Shown: in pieces, positions 1 through 8,848 of the stretch
How positions within the stretch are numbered: position 1 is the stretch's first letter
Layout of the letters: every line of letters starts with the position of its first letter
Assembly (NCBI GenBank): GCA_039028695.1
Contig: JBCCHN010000001.1
Span: 1-64,000 of the forward strand
DNA length: 64,000 nt
Direction: 5' to 3'
Source of the DNA: JANQKX01 sp039028695
GTDB taxonomy: Bacteria > Pseudomonadota > Alphaproteobacteria > Kiloniellales > Kiloniellaceae
Made by a program: the position numbers and the translations under genes
The notes under the pieces: model-generated
Database searches by the model: none
Seen by the model: only the letters and a program-made list of their open reading frames with translations
Told to the model about the DNA's origin: nothing

Positions 1-180
1 CAAGAAGCCGCCAAAGGCACGCAAGAGGTCTCCAGTAACATAACTGGTGTCACTCAGGCCGCTGGTGACTCTGGTGCAGCCGCGAACCAGGTCCTAGCCT
101 CATCATCGGGCCTATCGGCTCAGGCGCAAGCTCTGCGCGATGAGATGGGGCGCCTCATTCGTGAAATCCGAAGCGCCTAG
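1..180 (+). CDS. Methyl-accepting chemotaxis protein, C-terminal fragment
   Basis: This is the last 59 residues of a gene that begins before the window, read in frame 1 and ending in TAG at 178-180. The peptide is a long amphipathic helix rich in Ala, Gln, Ser and Glu, with the stretch EVSSNITGVTQAAGDSGAAA followed by an Ala/Ser-rich segment ending in RLIREIRSA. This is the usual distal signalling helix of methyl-accepting chemotaxis proteins (MCP signal domain); the central hairpin lies outside the window. MCPs relay ligand sensing to CheA/CheW. The sensory domain, and so the ligand, cannot be seen. Confidence 0.8.
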   Translation, partial: QEAAKGTQEVSSNITGVTQAAGDSGAAANQVLASSSGLSAQAQALRDEMGRLIREIRSA

Positions 181-801
181 CCAATTGGTCCACATCAAAG
201 GAATTCGCACCATCTGTTCCGGGTTAACCCGGAACATCATGGACAAGGTGGCATGAGCCCGTCATTCATATTTTGCGAGCTTCTTGTCGGACCAAGTTTG
301 CGGAGAACAGCATGCGTTCTTTCCAACCTTCGTCGGCAATAGAAGGCGGCGCCACGCCGGCTTTTACGAGTGGGCGTAAAGAGGATCAGGGGTTCCAAAA
401 GCATCCAGCAGGAGTTTCAGATTAACGCAATCGTCTAATGTCTTAACCTCATTTAGTCAAGCGTGGTTGGAATGATCGGTCATAGGTTTGGTGAGTGAGC
501 GGATAACCGAGCGAGCTTCCATGGTCATCATGATTTGGCCGGGCATGACCGTTTTGATCCGCAATAGTTCAGAGCCACTCTGACATATGCCGTTATTTCA
601 ACGACTCCCGGGAACCAAAGAGTTTGGATCAAGAAGCCGCTAAACTTACCCAAAGCGGGTCTTGTGTAACGGTTTTATCAAAGGAGTAAAACGCGGGTAC
701 CAGGGAATTCCACTGTTCGCCTGTCACCTGCCTCGCCAGACATCAGGTCACTTGAGCACGACCTGATTCAAGCGGGACACAGCCAAGACCCTGCTGTGAT
801 A
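181..801. other. Intergenic, no gene recognised
   Basis: Apart from the palindrome at 215-236, no reading frame with a credible start, ribosome site or recognisable protein was seen on either strand. The stretch looks like ordinary or decayed intergenic DNA. Confidence 0.5.
215..236. repeat. Perfect 22-bp palindrome downstream of the MCP gene
   Basis: The two arms of 11 bases (TGTTCCGGGTT and its exact complement) meet with no spacer, centred on GTTAAC. It starts 34 bases after the MCP stop codon. There is no T tract, so it is not a classical terminator. It could form a 3'-end hairpin that stabilises or ends the mRNA, or act as a dyad protein site. Confidence 0.6.
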
Positions 802-1701
802 TTAATCCCGCTCTATACTTAATCCGGTCAGGCTATCTTTTTCTTCGCGGGCAATATGTTGCACGGAGGCGTGAACCAGATCTTCCCGCCGCACATCTCT
901 GCTCCAATTCCCCCATTCATACATGTGATCCAAATGTGGATATCGGGGCATAGTCTCTCCGCTATGAAAGCTAGAAGCGGGGACTCCCGCGCTTTGCGCA
1001 TGGGAAATCATCCACTCCAAGGAGATGTCAGATAACCTTGGTTGTTCCCCGCCTCATCCGACGTCCCGATGAAAACCTGCAAACCATACTTCATGGGCTT
1101 GGGATATCCTCGCAGGATAGTACGCCCACCTTCGGTCATGCAGCGATAAAGCATGAAATGGCCGACTGCTGATGGGTGGATAGGAAAGATCTGGATTTCC
1201 CGTGAGCGCGCGCAAGAAAGGGTATCTAATGGCCCTTACTTTGATTTGCTCTACTTGAGGTAACGCGAGATCTGCCATCAGAAAAAATACAGTGTCAAAC
1301 AGCCCGACGAATCTAATTTTCGGTGTGATGGGCGTATTGGAACCAGCGACGCGAAGCCCATGCCGCTGCATGTACCACAGGAACGATAAAGCAATTGCAG
1401 CGCCCCTGCTGAATCCAATTATGTCGATTTCTTCGTCTTCTTCCGAATAATTCAAACAGAGATTTCGATAGACTCTTCGAATTATAATTCCGGCCTCGCC
1501 CGCGACAGCGCCGCCAGCGTACTTGTTAAACAGCCTTAGCAGGCCTTTCTCATTGCTTGTGAGGCTATTTCCAGGACCGGGATAATAGATCGGCTTGGTG
1601 GCGGACTCATAGAGATCTCGAAATCGGACGACATTCGTGCGTTTCTTGACCTCGATTTCCTCATCCTTGTTCCAAGTTCCGTCAAAAGCACACAAAACCA
1701 T
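802..1701 (-). pseudogene. DUF2235 alpha/beta hydrolase, broken by one in-frame TGA
   Basis: The gene starts at ATG 1701 behind a good Shine-Dalgarno (GGAGG, 8 bases away) and reads as DUF2235, the phospholipase-like domain also found in type VI secretion Tle effectors. Visible hallmarks are the N-terminal CAFDGTWN strand and the nucleophile elbow GFSRGA with Ser98. The frame then reads FAGFHRDVG, stop (TGA at 1054-1056), GG. It continues in the same frame for about 83 more codons with family-typical sequence (LSDISLEWMI and a C-terminal LVHASVQH). The family motif here is close to HSDVGGG, so the stop replaces a Gly codon; GGA to TGA is a single change. A true nonsense mutation, a sequencing error or readthrough are all possible. 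The truncated product would lose part of the catalytic region. Confidence 0.8.
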
Positions 1702-2127
1702 TATCGTAACCTCCAGAGCAGATACAGACTTGTCAATTCGGAAGGTGCCGGTGTCCTATTTTTCAGGCTATTTGATTCGTGTATCCATCTAAGATTTTTT
1801 ACAATAGATTTTCGAGAAAACCAGTTGTAGCGCTTTCAAGAGAATAAATGCAAGTTGGGTCGAGATCTACGGATGGCTAAAGGCGCCAAAGCGGCCCATC
1901 CGGAGTTAGCGTTTACAAGGCCACAGTGATCAGACTTGTTGAAAACAATTGCCAAGAGCGCCGGCGGCACATTCTAGCCCAAAGTGATAACCTCGCGCAT
2001 GCGAGAGAAGGCCGGATTTTTCAAGGTGCCAAGCTGTCGGCCGAATGCGAGGAACTTTCAAGTTTCTTCTCGGACAAATTCAAGATTGACTGCGTGCAAA
2101 CGAGTATCTCCAGAAGAATTAGCTAGG
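1702..2127. other. Intergenic, no gene recognised
   Basis: This holds the promoter side of the DUF2235 gene (AT-rich around 1790-1850) and the 3' end of the neighbouring transporter. A 66-codon open frame at 1926-2126 has no ribosome site and matches nothing I recognise. Confidence 0.45.
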
Positions 2128-3003
2128 CTAGACCTTTTTTTTGTTTTTCTCCCTCGTAGCCAGGTATGCGCCCGCAACCACCAAAGCCGCGCCTATAACG
2201 GTTGCCGTTAATATCGGTTCATCCCATATCGCGTATCCTATGATGGCTGCAAACACGAGTGACATGAAAATCCATGTATTCACCTTGTCGGCTGGCGCGA
2301 TCGAAAATGCTTTTGCATAACAAAATTGTCCCACAAGCGTAGAAAGGGACATGAGAAAGATTTGAACCATCTGGTTCATTGTTGGCCACTGCCATACCCA
2401 GGGAAGTGAAAAGCTAGCCAGGAGCAGTGCAAAGAATGAGAAGTAGAACGTCTGCCTTTCGGGTGGCTCCGTTGTTCCCAGCGACCAAATGATCATTGAC
2501 GCGGCGCCACCGCTGAAGGCAGCGAACAAGCCGGAAACCTCTCCCATAGAGATACCCACATCATCGGGTCGCACGATAAGCAACACGCCAATGAAACTAA
2601 TGAGCACACCCATCCAAACAAATCGGTCCGATATTTTGCGGAAAACAACAAAGGCAAGAATTGGGACAAACAGAGGGTTCATGGACTGTAAGATCACCGC
2701 ATTCGCAAAAGGAATGTGAACCACCGCGTATAGGTACGCAACGATCGCGGAATACGTAAAAACGGACCTCAGAAAGTGCACCGACAGCCTTTTGGTGCGA
2801 AGGCCGCATGAGGGACGGCGGCACGCGAACCAGCAAACCATAAAAGTGAACATCCAAGTGTTGCTCCAGAATATTAGAGCGAGCACATTTAACTCACTGG
2901 CGGCATTTCTCGCGATCGCCGGCGAAATGGCAAAAAGTAACGCCGCGATGACGACATATAGGGTCCCGCGCCAGATTTGATTGCCTGTGACAGGTGCATC
3001 CAT
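2128..3003 (-). CDS. EamA/DMT-family membrane transporter
   Basis: A 291-residue integral membrane protein with about ten predicted helices arranged as two EamA repeats, the architecture of drug/metabolite transporters (RhaT/YdcZ type). These usually export small metabolites or amino acids; the substrate cannot be read from sequence. The second half carries the usual repeat-end pattern (FMSLVFAAIIGYAIWDEP) and ends in a basic tail (TREKNKKKV). The frame stays open to a TTG at 3054, but I chose ATG 3003 because GAGGTGGGG lies just upstream and the TTG lies inside the palindrome at 3049-3092. The gene is divergent from a YafY-type regulator, which probably controls it. Confidence 0.85.
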   Translation of the reverse strand: MDAPVTGNQIWRGTLYVVIAALLFAISPAIARNAASELNVLALIFWSNTWMFTFMVCWFACRRPSCGLRTKRLSVHFLRSVFTYSAIVAYLYAVVHIPFANAVILQSMNPLFVPILAFVVFRKISDRFVWMGVLISFIGVLLIVRPDDVGISMGEVSGLFAAFSGGAASMIIWSLGTTEPPERQTFYFSFFALLLASFSLPWVWQWPTMNQMVQIFLMSLSTLVGQFCYAKAFSIAPADKVNTWIFMSLVFAAIIGYAIWDEPILTATVIGAALVVAGAYLATREKNKKKV

Positions 3004-3048
3004 TGCTCGTCCCCACCTCGCTGTCAAATAATTGGATCGGATGGGTGA

Positions 3049-3092
3049 TACCAAATCACTCCTGCCATTTGAGTGGCAGGAGTGATTTGGTA
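3049..3092. promoter_or_regulatory. Perfect 19-bp inverted repeat, probable operator
   Basis: Arms 3049-3067 and 3074-3092 are exact reverse complements (left arm TACCAAATCACTCCTGCCA) with a 6-base loop. The element lies between the divergent EamA gene (start 3003) and the YafY-like regulator gene (start 3121). Such a long perfect dyad between a regulator and its likely target is best read as an operator covering both promoters. A transcribed hairpin in the transporter leader is the alternative. Confidence 0.7.
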
Positions 3093-3120
3093 AATCTAAA
3101 GAAAGATTGGAGAGAAAAAC

Positions 3121-3804
3121 ATGTCTAGGACAGCGCGGCTTTTTGAGGTGATCCAGTTATTGAGATCAGCCAAGAGACCTGTTGTGGCCCGTGACATCGC
3201 CAGAGAACTTGAGATTTCCATACGGACAGTCTACCGCGACATTGCCAGCCTACAGGCCATGCAAACACCGATTCTTGGTGAGCCCGGCGTAGGTTATGTG
3301 ATGCGCAAAGGTTATGACCTGCCACCCATTAATTTCGATGTCGAAGAAGCTGAAGCAATTTCAGTGGGCTTGGGACTAATAGCCCGAACCAACGATCTAG
3401 GCTTGTGGAAAGCGGCCAAGCGTGCTTCTCACAAGCTAAATCAAACCGCGCCAGGAACGCGCAAGCTCGTCACGTCATCCTGGGAAATGACATCGACACC
3501 CAATGTAAAACTATCTGAGATTCGAAAAGCGATTCGAAACGAAACAAAAATGCAGATTGCCTATCGCACCATCGAACAACGGGAAACTGAACGCGTGATC
3601 TGGCCACTAGTGCTGATTTATTATCTGGATGCTACCATGGTCATGGCTTGGTGCGAGTTGCGAAGAGGCCTTCGGCATTTCCGACTGGATCGTGTAATAA
3701 GTTACAAGATGCTGGCTGATTCTTTTAGAGGACAGGGCGAGAGATTGATCTCTGAATGGGAAACAAATCAAAAAGACGAAACCGTGCCACAGCTAGAACT
3801 GTGA
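3121..3804 (+). CDS. YafY-type HTH-WYL transcriptional regulator
   Basis: A 227-residue regulator. Residues 1-60 form an HTH_11/DeoR-like winged helix (ARDIARELEISIRTVYRDI) and residues about 135-205 form a WYL domain with the pattern WPL..YY...MVMAWCELR followed by RHFRLDRV. WYL domains bind ligands, in some cases nucleic acid or nucleotides. The start is supported by GGAGAG 7-12 bases upstream. It is transcribed away from the EamA transporter with a 19-bp dyad between them, so local control of that transporter and of itself is likely. The ligand is unknown. Confidence 0.85.
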   Translation: MSRTARLFEVIQLLRSAKRPVVARDIARELEISIRTVYRDIASLQAMQTPILGEPGVGYVMRKGYDLPPINFDVEEAEAISVGLGLIARTNDLGLWKAAKRASHKLNQTAPGTRKLVTSSWEMTSTPNVKLSEIRKAIRNETKMQIAYRTIEQRETERVIWPLVLIYYLDATMVMAWCELRRGLRHFRLDRVISYKMLADSFRGQGERLISEWETNQKDETVPQLEL

Positions 3805-3997
3805 GCCTGAATTTAGTTATTTGAGATTATGGTCTGACAGCCGTTTTCAACGCATAGCCGTCGTTTGATCGAATTGGCAAATGAACTAAGTCCCAGGAAC
3901 GGCATACCTATGCCGTCCCCTTGTGCGTCGGTCTTTTTAAGATGACCGGGATTGCGGGCCGCCGTCCCGTCCTTGAGAGCCGATAGGCCGATCGGAC

Positions 3998-4933
3998 TTA
4001 GGGCTTCTTGCGAAAGACCATTATCCCGGCACAAGCAATCATGGACATGCCAAGAACCGTTGTCCAAGCCGGCCAGATTTGGAAGATCACGATGTCCCAA
4101 AGCGCGGCAAAGACGAGATAGCTGTAGTCGAAGGTGGCCACAGTCGATGGCGGCGCCACCTGATAGGCGCCGGCGATGCCGAATGCGATCACAATCGTCA
4201 AGAATGAGAGTAGCCCGAGAATAAGCCAATCCGCAGCACTTGGCATGGACCAGCTCCCTAGGAGCGATGGGTAGGCACGGACCAGATCCTCCGCCGGCTG
4301 CGAGACAAAGGTCGCGGCGCTGACAGCTAAACCGCCGCAGAGCATGACCAGGGTCACCGCCGTGACCATGGTGATCAAGGGAGTCGATTGGCACTTGGTC
4401 CGTGTGGTCACATTGCCCAGGGCGTAGAACAGCGCCCCCAGCAATGGCAGCAAGGCCCAGGGTGAGAAAGCGTCGCTACCCGGTTGAAGCAGCGCGAGAA
4501 CACCAGCAAAGCCTACGAAGACAGCAATCCAGCCCCGCGCGCCGACGGGCTCCGCGATAGCGTAAGCCGACAGCAGCGCGACAAAAATCGGCGCGACATA
4601 GTTCGCCGCACCGACGGTTGATAGACTTAGGAAAGGAAGGGCTGCGTAAAAGGCAAGGAAACAGAGGGTGTAAAACAGCGCCCGCAATAGTGCCCACGGC
4701 TTAAACGCGTCAGCCAGCAGCGCGGCGGCAGGGAAGCCGCGCCATCGCGCCAATAAAAAAATCAAAGGCAAGGCGAGAAGGGCACGGAGCGCAAAAATTT
4801 GTCCAAGAGGCATCTGGCTGCTGAACAACTTGAAGATAACATCCTGCAGAGAGGTGACGAACATGGCCGTGACAATAAGCACAACGCCGCGCAGGACGTG
4901 TTGCGGTTTCGATTGCAGGCTTACCGTGGTCAT
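3998..4933 (-). CDS. EamA/DMT-family membrane transporter (second copy)
   Basis: A 311-residue transporter with ten hydrophobic segments in two EamA domains. The first repeat ends near residues 130-150 (IAVFVGFAGVLALLQPG) and the protein ends in a short basic tail (MVFRKKP). It is clearly different in sequence from the EamA gene at 2.1-3.0 kb, so this is not a recent duplication. It probably exports a small metabolite. ATG 4933 is the only sensible start. It is divergent from the LysR gene at 5067, which is probably its regulator. Confidence 0.85.
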   Translation of the reverse strand: MTTVSLQSKPQHVLRGVVLIVTAMFVTSLQDVIFKLFSSQMPLGQIFALRALLALPLIFLLARWRGFPAAALLADAFKPWALLRALFYTLCFLAFYAALPFLSLSTVGAANYVAPIFVALLSAYAIAEPVGARGWIAVFVGFAGVLALLQPGSDAFSPWALLPLLGALFYALGNVTTRTKCQSTPLITMVTAVTLVMLCGGLAVSAATFVSQPAEDLVRAYPSLLGSWSMPSAADWLILGLLSFLTIVIAFGIAGAYQVAPPSTVATFDYSYLVFAALWDIVIFQIWPAWTTVLGMSMIACAGIMVFRKKP

Positions 4934-5049
4934 GTCTGCGCCTCTGCCGGCTGTTGGGTGGTCCGTTGAATGGTCTCTTGGACGGCCCGTAGAGGAAACA
5001 TTAAGCTGGTACGCACTATTTGAAAATATATTGAAAAATGAATCAACTG

Positions 5050-5064
5050 TTTGATATTATCAAA
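5050..5064. promoter_or_regulatory. LysR-type dyad next to the lysR start
   Basis: TTTGATATTATCAAA has two perfect 7-base arms around one central base. It fits the T-N11-A rule for LysR binding sites and ends two bases before the ATG at 5067. It lies in the space shared with the EamA gene (start 4933), so it could serve autoregulation and divergent control. Confidence 0.55.
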
Positions 5065-5066
5065 TA

Positions 5067-5978
5067 ATGGAACGAGTACCGGTTCATGGTATTGAGGTGT
5101 TTTTGACCATCGTGCGCGAAGGGTCCCTGCGCTCGGCGGCAAGGGCCCTGGGCGTCGGAGCCTCCGCGGTGAGCCTGCAATTGAAAGCTCTGGAAGAGAG
5201 CATGGGCGTGGGCTTGTTGCACCGGACGACCCGCAACATGGAGCTAACTGACGCAGGGCGACTCTTGTTCGAATCAGTTGCGCCGGCCTATCGTGAAATC
5301 AATGACGCCGTAAAAAAGACCCGCGCGTTCGGTCAATCAACCTACGGCACCCTGCGCTTGAGCCTGTCGCGGGGTGCTTATATCACGACGGTGCGACCGA
5401 TCCTGGAGGCATTTCAAGAGGCCTATCCGGGGATCCGCCTTGAACTTTCGTTGAATGAAAACCTTGTCGACATCGTCCGTGAAGGCTTTCACGCCGGCAT
5501 AAGGGTCGGCGATCTGCTGACGCCGGACATGGTCGCGGTGCGGATCACGCCGCCACTGATCCCGGCGTTCTCCGCGACGCCCGGCTACCTTAAAAAATAC
5601 GGCCGGCCCGAACACCCTCGCGACCTGTTGGGACACTGGACCATACGTTACAAGCTGCCGACCACAAAAAAGATCGCCGCTTGGCCATTTACCGAGGATG
5701 GTCAAAAAAAGACCATCGATCCGCCGACGCGGCTGGTATTCGACCATATTGTCGGAGTGGCCGATGCCATTCGCGGTGGATTGGGTGTTGGCTGGACACT
5801 GCGGGCCACAGTCGATGAGTTTGTCCGAACCGGGCAACTGGAGACAATTCTCGATCCCTTTGCGGGGGAATTGCCGCCGTTCTATCTCTATTATCCAGAG
5901 CAAAACAAACAGGTGGAGTGCTTACGCCTGTTCAAGGAGTACCTTGTGTCGAATCGAAAGGCCCTGGCGACGAAATAG
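5067..5978 (+). CDS. LysR-family transcriptional regulator
   Basis: 303 residues. An N-terminal LysR winged helix (about residues 6-65; AARALGVGASAVSLQLKALE) is followed by a periplasmic-binding-like effector domain (about 90-295). The N-terminal form VHGIEVFLTIVREGSLRSAA is of the HTH_1 class. No clear Shine-Dalgarno is present and a 15-base dyad almost touches the start codon, so translation may be weak or leaderless. It is divergent from the EamA transporter and is probably its activator or repressor. The inducer is unknown. Confidence 0.88.
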   Translation: MERVPVHGIEVFLTIVREGSLRSAARALGVGASAVSLQLKALEESMGVGLLHRTTRNMELTDAGRLLFESVAPAYREINDAVKKTRAFGQSTYGTLRLSLSRGAYITTVRPILEAFQEAYPGIRLELSLNENLVDIVREGFHAGIRVGDLLTPDMVAVRITPPLIPAFSATPGYLKKYGRPEHPRDLLGHWTIRYKLPTTKKIAAWPFTEDGQKKTIDPPTRLVFDHIVGVADAIRGGLGVGWTLRATVDEFVRTGQLETILDPFAGELPPFYLYYPEQNKQVECLRLFKEYLVSNRKALATK

Positions 5979-6350
5979 CCCAACCAGGGTCTTTTCAGAG
6001 GCCCAAATTTTGAACCACCATAGTGGTCTCCAAACAGCGGAGCCTTGCGCCGACTTTTTTGGAGGAAAATGGCAGGTCCACTTGATCGAATTCGCTGGCC
6101 GCGTTTTCCATTTCAGCCGATTCAGCATTGGAAGGATGCCGATCGCAAGAGGCGGCCACGATCCCGGTTGGTGCGGCCGCCCCACCCAGTCGGATAGACA
6201 CGACTGAGCGTTATGATGACTCTGTGGTCGGACAAATAGCGGCCTGCGGGCGGTTATAAGAATCACAGTGTCTGTGGTGCTGGGAACGCTTTTGGAGGCG
6301 ATCAGCACATGCTCCCTCACCCCCATTAATTTGCCGGCTGGAAGGATGAC
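5979..6350. other. Intergenic, one doubtful small frame
   Basis: This lies between the 3' ends of the LysR gene and the DUF255 gene. The only thing of note is a 42-codon frame at 6069-6197 (+) preceded by GGAGGAAA directly before its ATG. The peptide is Arg/Pro-rich and unlike any family I know, and the Shine-Dalgarno spacing is very short, so I do not call it a gene. Confidence 0.4.
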
Positions 6351-8144
6351 CTAATTCAGGGTTCGCTCTACTGCTGCCAATAGCTCGACCTCGGAGAAGA
6401 CCGGCAGTGAGCAAATCCCGTTCGCGCATGCGAAAGCGGCGGCCCGGTCCAGTTCAGGATACTCGATGTCCGGATTGAACATAGGGCCTTCACTTGGATC
6501 CCAGAGGTCAACCCGGAGGTAATCGAAAGGCAGATCCAGCGCCGCCTTGTGAAGGGCTTGGGTCGCTGCATCAGTTTTGGCACCGACAATGGTAACGTGC
6601 GCGGGTTCTTCCCCTATCTCGTCCGCGGTCAAGACCGTCCCAAGCATAAATCGCTGCCGCTCTGTCACGGCGTCACTGGCCAAAAACCGCATTGCATGGA
6701 TGGCCATATCACGAAACCGCACATCGCCATAGGTGTGTGCCAACAAATTGACGAAGCGGGCCACTTCGATGTTTTCTTCGACGCTGATATGAGGCTCCTG
6801 GAAAGCGGCTGCTTGAACGAGCGGTTCTCTGGTCGAGATATAACCAGCTTGTCTATGGCGGAAATTGTTCTCAAGGAAAACAGCCAGCTCGCCAGCGCGC
6901 TCCAACCAAATCCTGTCGCCGGTCGCCATGTAAAGTTTGAGCATTGCCGGACCCATCGAGACATTGGACGCAAGATATGGACCGCCCGCGTCATTGGAAC
7001 CATGCGCAAAGCCGCCGCCCGTCAGTCCCCTGTTCTCGGCGATCCAAGTCACCGCAGCTTTTGCCGCCCCAAGGTATCTTGGGTCATGCGTAACACCATA
7101 AAGATCGAGCAGTCCGGATGCGATCCAGCCGTTATCACGCGCGTAGCGGTTTTTATCGATGGTCGGCAAAAGCCCGAGCGCCATGCGCCCTTCGTGGTCA
7201 AGCGCGTAGAACTCCCCTCCCAAAATCTCTGAATTCACATCTGCATCTTGGCTGGTGTAGAAGGCCCCGGTTTCGTCCTGCATAAAGGTCAGAAGGTACT
7301 CAGCGATGCTTTTTGCCGTGTCGAGATAGGCGGTCGTGCCAAATTCGCGATAGGCCTTTGCATAGATCGACATACCGTTGGCTTGAAACGCCATAATTTT
7401 TTCATAATGAGGCGCGGACCAATCCCGCTCGTGAGAATATTGATACATACCGCCCCAAATTGGATCATTCAGCACCATTGCTGCGTCCAGACTTTCAACG
7501 AGCCTTTCCCTCAATTGAACATCTCCGGCGCGGGCCTGTTGCAGCGCATATTCGATCACGTGCGGTTGGAGAAATTTGAGCCGCCGCCCCCAGCCGCCGA
7601 ACTCCACGTCATAGGTTTCGTCTAGAAGGCCGATGATCCGCTCACGAGCCGCATTATCGAGCACTCCATCAGTTGCCGGGCTCACTTTTGGAGCGTTGAC
7701 GAGCTCAGGAACCTGATCAGGGGCGGCTACGACAGTGTATAGAATATTGGCCATCAAAGACGGGCGCAGAAATCCCTGTAACTTGGCAACTTCTTCCCCA
7801 TCAGGATTGAAAACAATTGTCGCCGGCCACCCCCAATCCCCATATCTAACCGCAAGATCAGGATTGGCATCCTGATCGACCCGAACCGCGAAATAAGCGC
7901 GATCAATGAGGTCACGCACAGTGGGATGTGCGTAAGTCCGTTCTTCCATGAAATGGCACCAGTGGCACCACCGCGCGTTAAGGTCGAGAACGATGTGGCG
8001 ACCCGTGGCAGCGGCGCGCTCGAAGAGGTCATCATTCCAGTCAACCCATTCAATCTGTGGCGGCTCGCCTTCGGAAGATTCTTGTGCGATTGCGACGCCC
8101 GACCACAAGCAAATGGAAAGGAAAACAGCTGCGATCCGAAGCAT
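6351..8144 (-). CDS. Exported DUF255/YyaL-like thioredoxin-fold protein
   Basis: 597 residues. A signal peptide (about 1-20, MLRIAAVFLSICLWSGVAIA) is followed by a DUF255 thioredoxin-like domain carrying CHWCHFM (Cys60 and Cys63), then a large alpha/alpha-barrel region. The family (YyaL; SPATA20 in animals) is usually about 600-700 residues and its function is poorly defined; the CxxC suggests a redox role, here in the periplasm. A GTG at 8159 keeps the frame open upstream, but the GGGAGG Shine-Dalgarno lies between it and ATG 8144, and the signal peptide begins at 8144. It stands alone on its strand. A cytoplasmic YyaL would lack the signal peptide. Confidence 0.85.
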   Translation of the reverse strand: MLRIAAVFLSICLWSGVAIAQESSEGEPPQIEWVDWNDDLFERAAATGRHIVLDLNARWCHWCHFMEERTYAHPTVRDLIDRAYFAVRVDQDANPDLAVRYGDWGWPATIVFNPDGEEVAKLQGFLRPSLMANILYTVVAAPDQVPELVNAPKVSPATDGVLDNAARERIIGLLDETYDVEFGGWGRRLKFLQPHVIEYALQQARAGDVQLRERLVESLDAAMVLNDPIWGGMYQYSHERDWSAPHYEKIMAFQANGMSIYAKAYREFGTTAYLDTAKSIAEYLLTFMQDETGAFYTSQDADVNSEILGGEFYALDHEGRMALGLLPTIDKNRYARDNGWIASGLLDLYGVTHDPRYLGAAKAAVTWIAENRGLTGGGFAHGSNDAGGPYLASNVSMGPAMLKLYMATGDRIWLERAGELAVFLENNFRHRQAGYISTREPLVQAAAFQEPHISVEENIEVARFVNLLAHTYGDVRFRDMAIHAMRFLASDAVTERQRFMLGTVLTADEIGEEPAHVTIVGAKTDAATQALHKAALDLPFDYLRVDLWDPSEGPMFNPDIEYPELDRAAAFACANGICSLPVFSEVELLAAVERTLN

Positions 8145-8848
8145 CGACACCTCCCACACGTTTTCTACACCAAATCGGTACCCAAGGTGGCGCGGCGCGG
8201 CAAATCACCTTTATGAGACCCGGATGTGAAAATCATGTGCCAATAGAAAAACGAAGCCTCGCTGCACCCAATCAAATGTAAACGTTGGGCTCAGAGGTGA
8301 CCTGTATCTGAGAACAACCAAAGTGGATTACTGGCTAAATGTGCCAGCCCGGCCATACGTCTTGTTGTCTGCAAAGCTCCGGCAAGCGAACCCTTTTTCA
8401 ACCCAATCGGCAATGGCGTGGAACAAGTAGGCTGAAGCAGGCCTGCCATGCCAAACTCGGCACTCGGCAAGCTGCGCTGTTCTACTCGTTGCTGGCGCAG
8501 CCTCAAAGCGGAGTTCGGCAGCTGCGACCTGCCACTGCCCAGTGGGTACAGATAATCGCGATCTTGTTGCCAAGAGGGTCACGGAGGGACCCGACATTGT
8601 AGTGATCGCTGTTTTTAGTAAAAGCTAGACGCCTCATCTGCTGCGAGTCGAACGTTAGGATGTGAAGGGTTCAGCCAATCTTCGCCTGCTGGCTAGATCC
8701 ATTAGTCCGACGGCTGCTCTGATGATTTTTGTCTTGCCCCTCAATAAGGAGGCAAGCCCGAGATGACGTCAAAGGGAATATGACCTTTTATGGACATCGC
8801 CAGCAAGAGACGTTAATTCTCCCTATTTGCCGCTCAAAGAGGGATTAG
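8145..8848. other. Long intergenic region with a decayed gene fragment
   Basis: 704 bases between divergent genes. It contains the VOC-like fragment at 8503-8637 and the promoter of the cation exporter. I looked for a DmeR/RcnR-type repressor (about 90 residues, His/Cys-rich), as usually found beside dmeF, and saw none. Confidence 0.45.
8503..8637 (-). pseudogene. Possible VOC (glyoxalase-fold) C-terminal remnant
   Basis: The minus strand reads about 45 codons ending in TGA (8505-8503), with the stretch SDHYNVGSLRDPLGNKIAII and a following Cys. VOC-superfamily proteins of the glyoxalase type end in a very similar pattern (YY..F.RDPDGNKI....C). The frame is interrupted upstream, so this would be the tail of a lost gene. 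The match is short and made from memory. Confidence 0.3.

Noticed and set aside
1926..2126. 66-codon plus-strand frame before the EamA gene
   Set aside because: No ribosome site, no family, and the codon pattern is not gene-like.
6069..6197. 42-codon frame with GGAGG directly upstream
   Set aside because: The spacing to ATG is too short and the Arg/Pro-rich peptide matches nothing.
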